The position numbers and the translations under genes are program-made. From Macrostomum hystrix (taxonomy: Eukaryota; Platyhelminthes; Macrostomidae), in contig CATNEN010000001.1 of NCBI GenBank assembly GCA_950097015.1, positions 16,868,501-16,932,500 on the forward strand: a stretch of 64,000 bases of DNA, in the 5' to 3' direction. Of this stretch, positions 20,601 through 29,612 are shown piece after piece (within the stretch, counting starts at the first letter, position 1; the number at the start of each line of letters is the position of its first letter). The notes beneath the pieces were generated by a model that was not told where the DNA came from, did not search any database, and saw nothing but the letters and a program-made list of their open reading frames with translations.

Positions 20601-21329
20601 TTTCTGGCGTTCCGTCTCCACGTGATGTGGTTTAGGCTGCGAGCGCTCGCCACACGAAAGTGAATGAACTTATGGTCAGAGAGGGACGGCACCGGGAGCA
20701 CGCGCCACACCCCAATACTCTGAAAGAGCTTGGGTGAAGCGAGCGTGGCGTCAATCACCTCTGACCAGCGTCCATTGTCGAAAGTAGGCGTAGACCCAGA
20801 GTTACAGAACTCCAGGGTCGTAGAGGTAACATAGGACAGGAGGTCTTCGCCTCTCTGGTTTATCCCTGTGCTGCCCCAGTGGGTATGGTGGGCGTTGATG
20901 TCGCCGGCGACCATCAGCTCATAATTCCTGGCAGAGCAGAGTTCGACCAGGGTGGTGAGCGTCCGGGGGGACGACCGCTACGTCACCTGGTAGGTAAACC
21001 GAGGCAACGAGGGTGGTTCTCCCAGGCAGCAGATCCTCAGATTGAATGACGCAGATATCCCCGTTAGACAGGTCGGGTCTGAGCCAAGCACCGAGGGTTT
21101 TGGCCCCGAAGATACAGGCTCTAGGTGGCCGGTTCGCCTCGCGGGGGCTAACGCAGAAGCAGTTGTACCCAGAAGGCACGTTTTGGGGCTTACCTTTGGA
21201 GGTCCACGGCTCCTGGACTAGGATGAGACCCGGCTTGTCGAGCTCGGCTTGACGCATCAGGTTAGCCGAAGCTGCGACGCTGTGTTGCAGATTAATCTGC
21301 AGGCAGCTAATTCCTGGACTGCTGATCAT
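17624..21329 (-). pseudogene. LINE ORF2: endonuclease, reverse transcriptase, RNase H (one frameshift)
   Basis: Translation starts at the Met of MISSPG (21329) and gives the APE-type endonuclease: LQINLQHS, then ILVQEPW, and after the break GDINAHHTHWGS and SLSDHKFIHF. The reverse transcriptase has APGPDG, FRPISL, QHAFRAGRSTESAL, a D-x-D-G-AFD step (SVFLDIDGAFDNV), GVLSPILWN and the catalytic YADD. The RNase H has YTDGS, HSDSQAALQAL and IPGHAGFPGNELAD. The C-terminus carries CPFC...HFVCHC. The frame shifts once, in a run of six G at 20965-20970, and the remaining 1096 codons are open. ORF2 overlaps the end of ORF1 by 23 nt, which suggests coupled or reinitiated translation. One corrected base, or a sequencing error, would restore it. 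Confidence 0.88.
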
Positions 21330-22886
21330 GGCCGCGCAGTCGGGAGTCGCGTAGCAATTCCTCCTCTTCCTTTTCGGAGATGGAAGGCTCGCAAAGCTCC
21401 ATGGGAATCTCGGCGTCCCCGGCAGTCAGGGTGGCTGAGGAGCCCTCAGCGGGCATTTGCCCAGCAAGAGTGTCTCCCTCGCCGTCCCTTTGCGTCGTGA
21501 CGCCGATACTGCCCAGGCTCGCCTCGTCGGTCAGGTCAACGTGGATGGCGCGATCCGCCTGGTGAGTGCTAGCCTCAAACCAGTCAGTCGGCGCCTCTCC
21601 TCGTCGCTCCTGCCCCACTGGCTGCTTCGGTGGAGCGTTCGATGTGTGGGCCCGCTCAAGGTGCGCCCTGAGAGTCCTGGCTTGTTCCAGCGCACGCTGG
21701 ACCAGCCCAGATCTCCGGGTGGACCTGGCAGGCCTGCGGTCGCGAGGTCCGGATTCGGCAGCGCGGGCTGCTTTACCGGGGTGGGGATCCACCGTTTGCC
21801 TCTGCTTCTTCGCCGGAGGAGCTTGCGCCCCGGATCCGGACTCAGGAGCTTTGGCTTTTTTGGCTTCGCCAGCTTTCCTCTCCTCGCAGCGGAGGATGGT
21901 CAGCTGAGTTAGACCAAGGTGAATGATGGACTTTGGCGGCAAGCGCTTCGTCCACGCATCCGAGAGCCCCAGGATCACCGTGAACCCGTCTCCTTGCGGG
22001 AGGAGGCATGGTGGAGGAGCCCGTTGGCCTCAAGGTCGGGGTGCAGCTTCAGCAGAATCTGCCTAAGCTGATCCCCAGATTTGATGGCACTGCCATTCGG
22101 AATCCAAACGCGGAAGCGTTCGGTTTTAATGCGTTGGCCTTCGCTGGCGAAGGTGAGTTTGCCGAGCTTCTTGGGCCATTTTAGCTGTGGCAGAAGCTCG
22201 CGTAGAGCTCGGCTGCTTTCCTCGGAGTTGCACCAGATGAAGATGCAGCCGTCCGTTTTGGCCGATTTGACCACGCTCACCGGGCGGCCTGCCAGGAGCT
22301 GGTCAATGAGCGCAGCGTCGATGATGCGCCATACACTGTCGAGCTGCTCGGCCGTGAGGTCTTGCTCTTCCCCAAAAACGATGACCGCGGGTTGGAGCAT
22401 GGCACTGGCCTTGGAGGCGTAGGACTCCTTGGCCTTGGTAGATGGTTGGCTGGCCGGGGCCTCGCTCGCCATCGTTGCATGTGTGGCGGCTCCAGATGGC
22501 CCAGCCACGTTGCCGGTGTTTGAGTTGCTGGTGGGCTCAGCGGGTGGTGACCCCGCGGAGGCGGTTTCCCGAGGGGCTGAGGTGGCGGTGGCTCCTTTCG
22601 GCCCAACCGCTCCTACGCCCACTTGAGGCACCACCTCCGCGGATTGCCGAACCGCGGCCTCCCTCTCTCGCTGTCGCCGACGCCGTTCGTTGCGGCGTTG
22701 GTTGCGGCCTTGACGGGCTTCCTTGGACCGGATGCCTGGGGGTCCGGGGACAGGTCCACCGTCAGGCAGGGCGGAAGCGGGTCCGGTAGCCTCCGGTGGG
22801 GCGACGTTGGCGCTGTTGGAAGCGGCCGGAGCAACTGGGGGGTTTCCAGTTTCACTATCTTTAAAAGATTGAGCAGAAGAAGCCAT
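21307..22886 (-). pseudogene. LINE ORF1, nucleic-acid-binding protein (one frameshift)
   Basis: The start is chosen at MASSAQ (22886), where AGCAATGGC is a good initiation context. An in-frame Met lies farther up at 22991. The N-terminal half is Pro/Ala/Ser-rich with a basic block (QRRNERRRRQRERE). The second half resembles the DUF4780/RRM-like domain of such elements: AVIVFGEEQDLTAEQLDSVW, a central IFIWCNSEESSRAL, then RFRVWIPNG. The domain's last strand (VILGLSDAW...IHLGLTQLTIL) continues in a different frame, so one base has been lost near 21985-21992. The tail is charged and ends at 21307. ORF1 proteins coat the element's RNA and carry it to the target. Confidence 0.7.
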
Positions 22887-23049
22887 TGCTGAAAGCGGGA
22901 GGAGGGTGAGAGGTGACTCACAAGAAAAGAGAGAGAATAAAAAGAAACCGCTAAAGACCGGACTACTCCCCGGCCAAGCGCCCTTCGGCACGGCGAGACC
23001 TTGGGCCTTAGAGGGCGGCAGAAAGCAGCGCCAGACCCGCAGTTAACCT

Positions 23050-23863
23050 GCGTACCCTGTTAAGGTCGAAGGGTGACACCTTTCCCTCAGAGCCGTAGCC
23101 AGAGGTACCTGATCACACACAGGTGCACGAACGCTGCGGACTGGCCGCATACCCTGTTAAGGTCGAAGGGTGACACCTTTCCCTCAGAGCCGTAGCCAGA
23201 GGTACCTGATCACGCACAGGTGCACGAACGCTGCGGACTGGCCGCATACCCTGTTAAGGTCGAAGGGTGACACCTTTCCCTCAGAGCCGTAGCCAGAGGT
23301 ACCTGATCACGCACAGGTGCACGAACGCTGCGGACTGGCCGCATACCCTGTTAAGGTCGAAGGGTGACACCTTTCCCTCAGAGCCGTAGCCAGAGGTACC
23401 TGATCACGCACAGGTGCACGAACGCTGCGGACTGGCCGCATACCCTGTTAAGGTCGAAGGGTGACACCTTTCCCTCAGAGCCGTAGCCAGAGGTACCTGA
23501 TCACGCACAGGTGCACGAACGCTGCGGACTGGCCGCATACCCTGTTAAGGTCAAAGGGTGACACCTTTCCCTCAGAGCCGTAGCCAGAGGTACCTGATCA
23601 CGCACAGGTGCACGAACGCTGCGGACTGGCCGCATACCCTGTTAAGGTCGAGGGGTGACACCTTTCCCTCAGAGCCGTAGCCAGAGGTACCTGATCACGC
23701 ACAGGTGCACGAACGCTGCGGACTGGCCGCATACCCTGTTAAGGTCGAGGGGTGACACCTTTCCCTCAGAGCCGTAGCCAGAGGTACCTGATCACGCACA
23801 GGTGCACGAACGCTGCGGACTGGCCGCATACCCTGTTAAGGTCGAAGGGTGACACCTTTCCCT
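23050..23863 (-). repeat. 97-bp tandem repeats in the LINE 5' UTR
   Basis: The landmark ccctgttaaggtcgaagg recurs at 23055, 23152, 23249, 23346, 23443, 23540, 23637, 23734 and 23831, exactly 97 bp apart. Copies are nearly identical. The arrangement resembles promoter monomers of some rodent L1 elements and may carry the internal promoter. Confidence 0.92.
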
Positions 23864-24164
23864 CCAGCCGGGGCTAGAGGTACCCAGTTTGGCCAGAGGC
23901 CCTGGATGGGTCATCCAGCGCTGTTGCCCATTCTGTCCGGCAGCCCTAGGGTCAGCCTTGAACACTCGCGGGACGTGTACCCATGGGTCAGCTGACGGGA
24001 CAGCGTGGAGGGATTCCTGCACCCGAAGGCACAGGGCTCCCTCCTGCCAGGCCTGCTCAAAAAGCGACTGCAGGTGTGAGGCATCGCAGACCTTAGCCCG
24101 TGGGCCTGGTCTGACTCATACCTCACAGGCGCTGTGTCCCGCCGGTGCGAGCGCTATTAGGGAG

Positions 24165-24399
24165 ACTCGGTCAGGGAGATTTGGAGTTGGAGTGAAAATG
24201 TGCATTCTGTTTGGCGGGTGGGCCTCACGCCATTTAGTCTATGGGGGAACTTAATGACTTTGCAGACTGTATGAAAAGCGTTTTGGTTTTCAAATAGAGT
24301 TAGTTGTACGAAAATATCTTCCCGAATATGTTCGGTGCTTTAGCGTTTTCATGCGTTTTCATAGCGAAATCTTTGATCTAAAAAAAGAAGGCGCCGCAG
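24165..24399. other. No gene seen
   Basis: Unique sequence between the LINE and the SINE. No feature recognised. Confidence 0.5.
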
Positions 24400-24864
24400 T
24401 ATGGTATCGCCAAGCGACCGGCACCAGTGGATACGGGCATCCATGGGGGTCGGTGGCAGAGCGGTTACCGCGCTTGCCTCTCGCACCACGGTCCCTAAGT
24501 TCGATTCCACGGCGAGGCCACATTTCGTATTTGGGGCGCAGCCGCGGAGAGAAGGCTTGGGGGCTTGTCGTGCAATTTACGCCCTTAAGGGCCAACCTCC
24601 TAGGCACAGTGAAAGTGTGCACTGCCTGACGATGAGAAAGTCAGGGCAGATGTACACACCTGTGTGAGCGTATGCCTGGGTACAGTATCTGTGTGCGTGT
24701 GTGCTCAGGAGTCAGCGAAATGGGCAGAATTGCCTTCTCGCTGGCTGAGGATCTAGTGTCATCAAAATGATGTGCCATTGCCCGCAGCCCTCCTGCAATT
24801 ATTGTTATTATTATTCTTCTTATGGTATCGACAAGCGACCGGCACCAGTGGATACGGGCATCCA
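24400..24864 (+). mobile_element. SINE family B, full-length, with 44-bp flanking direct repeats
   Basis: The element (24444-24820) has a tRNA-like head with A-box tggcagagcgg and B-box agttcgattcc, then a body (gagagaaggcttgggggc, gatgagaaagtcagggcag, gtgtgctcaggagtcagcg), and a TTA-type tail. On each side stands a 44-bp repeat starting tatggtatcg (24400-24443 and 24821-24864) with one mismatch. If it is a target-site duplication it is unusually long. Related copies lie at 7660, 42885, 47253, 49470 and 54860. Confidence 0.85.
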
Positions 24865-25399
24865 AGGCCTACAATACTTGGAGTACATGTTTTTAATTGT
24901 CCCTAATCTTCTGTGTCATTTTCGCAAAAGAACTGGTTTTCAAAACCCGAAAAATCAGATTTTTCCTTAATTTGAAATTAAGATGAGCAGCTCTGAGCAG
25001 CTCGATTGACAATGGGACACCTGGGGTTAACATTTTAGCGGACTTTAATTTCCTATCGTCGACTTTTACTGTAAAATTACACCTATACTTTACCGGTACA
25101 TGATTAATGATATGCTATTCGAAATCATTTTTTAGGTATAAAAGTACGTTTTTTGGCCGATTCGACGTGTCAACACGTCCAACTGGGTTTCTAGATAAAT
25201 TTTGACATGGAAAGTTAAGCTCGACACAGCTTTGTTTTAGCGCAGTAGGCGCCTAAACCCGGAAAACGTGATTTTGGCCATTTTCGCTCATTTTCACCGT
25301 ACATAGGTCCAAAAATTTACGAGTTTTGATTTTCTCGCAGATTGGCGAGCACGATCATGGCAGCGGAGTGTACTCCTTGCTCGTGAAAATGGAGAATGA
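24865..25399. other. No gene seen
   Basis: AT-rich, no recognisable feature. The BEL/Pao remains begin near its right end. Confidence 0.5.
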
Positions 25400-26971
25400 G
25401 GAGCCGTCTAAAACGGAAGAAGAAGAGGATACAGAGCGGCATGGTTCATAGCAGCAATGGCCATGCGTGATCCTAGGCGACTGACGCCGTCCTTATCGAG
25501 GTACAGGGCAAGCTGCGGGACGACCTGACAGTTTTCTGGCTTGCGTGAAGAAAGAGCTGCAATCGTGTCCGTGTGTTGTCGCGGTTGGGTATGTTTGACT
25601 CATAACAGGAGGGCTTTGTCCCGTTCATTAGCATCAGGAGTGCTGGTGGCCTTGACGCGTGTGGCAAATCGAATTACATAAGTCATGAAACCAAAAAATT
25701 TGCTAAGGTGGCTAAATCGTTGGATGTCGATGTCGCCGGGCGCTGATGCCGTTTCTCGTGCGGAGACGACAAGAGAGGTGACTTCAGAACTCTTCAGAGG
25801 AGCAGTGTCTTTAACGGCGCTATAGCTATAGTTGGCGGCTTCCAGTGGAACGGCTGACGCAGGAACTTAGGACCAGTATATGAAGTTAAGTAACTGGAAC
25901 ATTCGCACAGGCTTCGTGCAGTGATCGGCCGGATTTTCTGAACGTACGGAACATATTTTCCGCAACATACCGGTGGTCCTCGGTAAATGGAGAATCTATA
26001 ATTTCTTGGATGCGATATTTCGTGTATTGGTAGATGTATATGGCGGCCCGCTAAGCTTTAGAAGAGCCATCACTGAACACAACAAGGCGACAGGGTTCAA
26101 GCCGGTCCGTAATGCATCTTCGGTGCATGACGCTCTGTTCAATATTCTCAAAGTCCTCTCGAAGATCATTCCATTCGTCTATGGTAGTTTTATCTGCCGG
26201 TTTGTCCTACTTATCTCCTGCGGTGAACGACTTGTTATAGAGAAGGCGGCCAGCTAGTAGGATCGGTGCTGCGTATACGAATGGGTGGTAGGGCTTTGCA
26301 ATGTTGCTAAGGAGGCTCGCCCGTGTGTCAGAACGTGACTTATCATGTAACACGGCTTTGCGAGTCTGACAGTGTCTTGACCTGTGTCGCAAACGATACC
26401 GAGGTTTTTTTACAACTGCGTCGGCGATTCCACCGCATGTGGCAGATCTTAGAGGGTCCTCAAGTCGTTGGAGGCAAATTCTCGCAGGTGAGAGCATGCC
26501 GATTTGAAGAGATTGCGAAGACCAGCGATGATACGAGGGCCATCACTTGCTTGGCCGTAGCCTTGAACCAGATTGTCCATGTTCAGACCAACAAATCGAT
26601 GCATCGAAAGGAATGCATGAATGAAAGTTTAAGTGAATTTCTGGCTCAATCTTAACGATAGAGAAAACATTGAGGGGCATGTGTCTGCCATCCGATGTGG
26701 CTAGCTCAAGTTAAACTAACTCGGCACTGATAACACGACGAGCTGTGGCTTGGCTCTTGTAAGGCGCCAGTTTGACAGGCGTCCAGTCCGGCGAGCCTCC
26801 TGAGAGCAAACCACGCAGAGCTTCAAATTTGTCGACCTCCGAGTAGCCGACTTGGTTGATTCTGTGGTTGAACGAGTTCCAGAAAGCACGGGAGCTCGCG
26901 ATATCCTCTCCATCAAACGACTGCAGATGCACCTTTTTAAGCACAGTGTCGGGTAGGTTGATGACAGACAA
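25400..26971 (-). pseudogene. BEL/Pao retrotransposon remains
   Basis: Reading down from 26971, a gag-like piece comes first: LKKVHLQSFDGEDIASSRAF, WNSFNHRI, then DKFEALRGLLSG, which matches the FDGD-x-x-x-W-x-x-FW...EKF-x-YL-x-x-L pattern of Pao gag. At 26497-26207 follows the end of the RT (SLLSNIAKPYHPFVYAAPIL). Then, across frameshifts, comes an RNase H remnant (VVFSDGSSKA), GPKFLRQPFHW, and an integrase N-terminal part (INRFSHLSKFFGFMTYVIRF, and LDKDGVSRLGSR near 25490). Protease and most of the RT are deleted. The order of domains agrees with the BEL/Pao type. No LTRs were located. Confidence 0.7.
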
Positions 26972-27190
26972 TGCGGTGGTTGATGACAGTAAAAGCGGTT
27001 GTTGATGACAGTAAAAGCGGTGGTTGATGACAGTAAAAGCGGTTGTTGATGACAGTAAAAGCGGTGGTTGATGACAGTAAAAGCGGTGGTTGATGACAGT
27101 AAAATCGGTGGTTGATGACAGTAAAAGCGGTTGTTGATGACAGTAAAAGAGGTGGTTGATGACAGTAAAAGCGGTGGTTGATGAAGGTAG
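26972..27190 (+). repeat. 22-bp minisatellite (ggtggttgatgacagtaaaa)
   Basis: About ten copies of ggtggttgatgacagtaaaa plus two bases, with ggttgttg variants alternating. It directly abuts the gag-like fragment. Two isolated units occur at 14537-14575. Confidence 0.9.
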
Positions 27191-27439
27191 ATCAGTGGAT
27201 GATGATGATAGTGAAAGCTCGCTAAGAGCATTCGTTGAACATTTTGCACGACTCTGCCCTCTATAGTCGATTGCGCAATGAGCTAGCTTGTATACTGCTC
27301 AAACTTATAAGGTCAAGCCCGTTATTCTGAAGACTTTAATAGAGTACAATCATCGACTGTCAAATCAATGCAAAACACAAACACGTCCGAAGTATCATGT
27401 CTGAACTCAGCGTTGACCATAAGATCCAATACTTAGTTA

Positions 27440-27800
27440 TTTGGACAAACGATATTCTGAGCAGAATTTTTCTTAATCGAGTCAGTGAACCTGGCGAAGG
27501 CTTGAATAATCGCAGCTAAAAGAGAAAATTAAAAAATTCATCTAAAAATGGCTGCGAACCCGAAAGAAGTTCAATGTTAATTAGTCTCAACATCTTGACC
27601 ATGAAAAACAAGTTTCATTAAAAAAAGTTTCGCAGACAACTTTGCCATTGTGTCTAAGAAGAAGAAGTGTCTAAGCAGTGACTTGTTTACTACGAAGAAC
27701 ACAATACCACTGGGCATTGTGGCTTCAATTTATTACTTTGCCGCCCTTTAGAATGGCAGCTAAAAATAAGGAGGCCACAAGGCAACGCGGAAAACAAAGT
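27440..27800 (+). repeat. Copy of the AMP B/C upstream flank
   Basis: Matches 5040-5360: gagtcagtgaacctggcgaagg, gcagctaaaagagaaaa, ctgcgaacccgaaagaag, and ctgggcattgtggcttc. A short insertion splits it near 27530. It shows that copy G arose from a B/C-type locus. Confidence 0.8.
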
Positions 27801-27836
27801 CAGTGGAAAAACGTGCCGATTTCGAGTGCATAAAAG
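27800..27836 (+). promoter_or_regulatory. Promoter of AMP copy G
   Basis: CATAAAAG at 27829-27836, again 103 nt ahead of the ATG, with the ggaaaaacgtgccgatttc block intact. Confidence 0.7.
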
Positions 27837-27931
27837 CGACACCGCTGGACGCTGAGAGACCTCTCCAAGCCAAAAACTCGATCTCAGCTTCTCTACCAGC
27901 TTCATCAAGCTACAGCAGCAGCAACACAATC

Positions 27932-28201
27932 ATGAGTTGGCAGTTCGCTCTCGGTCTTCTGCTCTGCGCAGCTCTGGCAGCCGCCAGACCCAGCCAGGAG
28001 ATGTCGGAAGAGGACGCGGAGTCGCTGCAGGCTCTGGAGGCTCTGGCCGACTTGGACGAGCCCAACATGACGGAGGAGAAGGCCATGGAGCTGGAGAAGA
28101 AGTGGCTGCGTCTGCGCCGCATCCGCATCAGGTGGAGGCGCGTGTACCGCATCGCTAGCAGGATGTACAGGATCTACCGCTCCCTGCGCCCCGGCAAGTA
28201 G
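27932..28201 (+). CDS. AMP-like secreted cationic peptide precursor, copy G
   Basis: This 89-residue precursor is identical in protein to copies A and D except for Ser instead of Arg at position 2. That change removes the positive charge at the start of the signal peptide but should still allow secretion. The mature part with its Arg-rich helix and G-K end is unchanged. Promoter and distal flank are of the B/C type while the coding end is of the A/D type (S-R-M-Y...L-R-P), so this locus looks recombinant. It stands alone, about 14 kb from copy F, beyond the retroelement block. Confidence 0.85.
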   Translation: MSWQFALGLLLCAALAAARPSQEMSEEDAESLQALEALADLDEPNMTEEKAMELEKKWLRLRRIRIRWRRVYRIASRMYRIYRSLRPGK

Positions 28202-28645
28202 AGCTGCTGCGGGTCTCGTTTCTGACACCTGGTTACTGACCGGACTGCACCCTCGACTCGCTCGCACAATTAACACTATTGTACACGCTCAAATGTGCAC
28301 TTTTCTCGAAGTTCAAGCCGAGTTTAGTTAAACAAGGATTCATATATCAAGTTTTCATGTTTTTTACTATGCAGAATTAGTGTCACCCAGAATGTTAACT
28401 CCGTGCTCGGTCCTTGATGAAAAATACATTGTGGTTCAGCCCTTCGAGCAATCAGTTTGACTGACAAAAATATCACTACATGTAGAAAAAAACTAATTAA
28501 TTAATTTTCATATTGGCTTGAAAATAGCTCTGACATTGGTTCTATTATTGCTGGTCGGTAGAAATTCGGGCGACTATGCGGAATCCTGATTCCGCGGACT
28601 GAAAAACAGGAACAGTGGTGTGCTGGCTTTGAAATCGCGGCTCAA
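28202..28645. other. 3' flank of AMP copy G; nothing else seen
   Basis: The first 90 bases keep the family's 3' flank (gacacctggttactgaccgg). The rest is AT-rich without recognised features. Confidence 0.55.
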
Positions 28646-28940
28646 TCACTGCGGCTGTGCCACCGGCTGTGCCACTGGCTGTGCCACTGGCTGTGCCACT
28701 GGCTGTGCCACTGGCTGTGCCACTGGCTGTGCCACTGGCTGTGCCACTGGCTGTGCCACTGGCTGTGCCACTGGCTGTGCCACTGGCTGTGCCACTGGCT
28801 GTGCCACTGGCTGTGCCACTGGCTGTGCCACTGGCTGTGCCACTGGCTGTGCCACCGGCTGTGCCACTGGCTGTGCCACTGGCTGTGCCACTGGCTGTGC
28901 CACTGGCTGTGACACTGGCTGTGCCACTGGATGCGCAAGG
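28646..28940 (+). repeat. 12-bp minisatellite (gtgccactggct)
   Basis: About 23 almost perfect copies of gtgccactggct. Because 12 is a multiple of three and the unit has no stop, all frames look open. A degraded trace (actggctgtaccactggatg) stands at 30467, and a similar one (ccactggctatgccactg) at 49470. Confidence 0.92.
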
Positions 28941-29325
28941 CTAAATATCTTTTTATCTCTTAATTTGCTTTACCTATTGATAATACGAGCGTATCACTCA
29001 TCTTGTCGGAAATAATAATTAAATGTGATTAAATGTGAGAGAGGAATATTAAAGAGTATGTAGCTGCCAGTAGTTCTAAAGCAACCCCTGATCGAATTCG
29101 TCTTAATAAATTTGCGTCTTAGCCTACTACATTATTTGCGTACAAACTGAGTCGACGCATACAGAAACAAGCAGCTGATGTAGCAGTAACAGCATTTATG
29201 AGTGGCTTTTCGCTCTCGGACTACTTCTCTGGGGGCACTGGGCCAGTCCCGCAGGAAGCTATGTCAAGTATGTTATTTTCCCTAAAAAAATCTTCATAGA
29301 TTTGCCGCAAATTATCGATGCGCAA

Positions 29326-29612
29326 CAGTGGCGGCGCAGGACCTCCAGCTGGGGGGGGGGCGGTGGTTGGGTGGTCACCCCCCTGGCTGGGTGGTCACCC
29401 CCAGAAAAAAATCTAAAAAAAATCAAAATATAATCAAAATCAAAATATCAAAAAAGGTCTCAGGTGACCACCCCCATGCCCCATGGGGTGACCACACTTT
29501 AGAAAAAATATGGTAAAGTACCAATTTTTTTAAGTGGGTGGTCACCCCCTGAGGGTGGTGAGGGGTGGTCACCCGGGGGCAGCCCGCCCCCCGCCCCCCT
29601 GCGCCGCCACTG
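29326..29612. mobile_element. MITE with 15-bp terminal inverted repeats
   Basis: The left end cagtggcggcgcagg (29326-29340) is the reverse complement of the right end cctgcgccgccactg (29598-29612). The interior is repetitive (gggtggtcaccccc in both orientations) with an AT-rich centre. The length of 287 bp and lack of coding fit a non-autonomous DNA transposon. A clear target-site duplication was not found. Confidence 0.75.

Larger units (their letters stand above)
17511..24152 (-). mobile_element. Nearly complete LINE of the I/R1/LOA group
   Basis: The element reads 5' to 3' from 24152 down to 17511. It has a 5' UTR with 97-bp tandem repeats, ORF1, and ORF2 with endonuclease, reverse transcriptase, RNase H and a Cys/His knuckle. 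The sequence gctattagggag flanks it on both sides (17499-17510 and 24153-24164) and is a plausible 12-bp target-site duplication. The 3' end on the minus strand is a short repeat (aagtcaagtaagtcaaga) instead of poly(A), as in I-like LINEs. Only two single-base frame breaks were found, so the insertion is young. Confidence 0.85.

Noticed and set aside
20919-21329. Separate 136-residue gene upstream of the LINE reverse transcriptase
   Set aside because: It is the N-terminal endonuclease part of ORF2, cut off by a frameshift in a G run.
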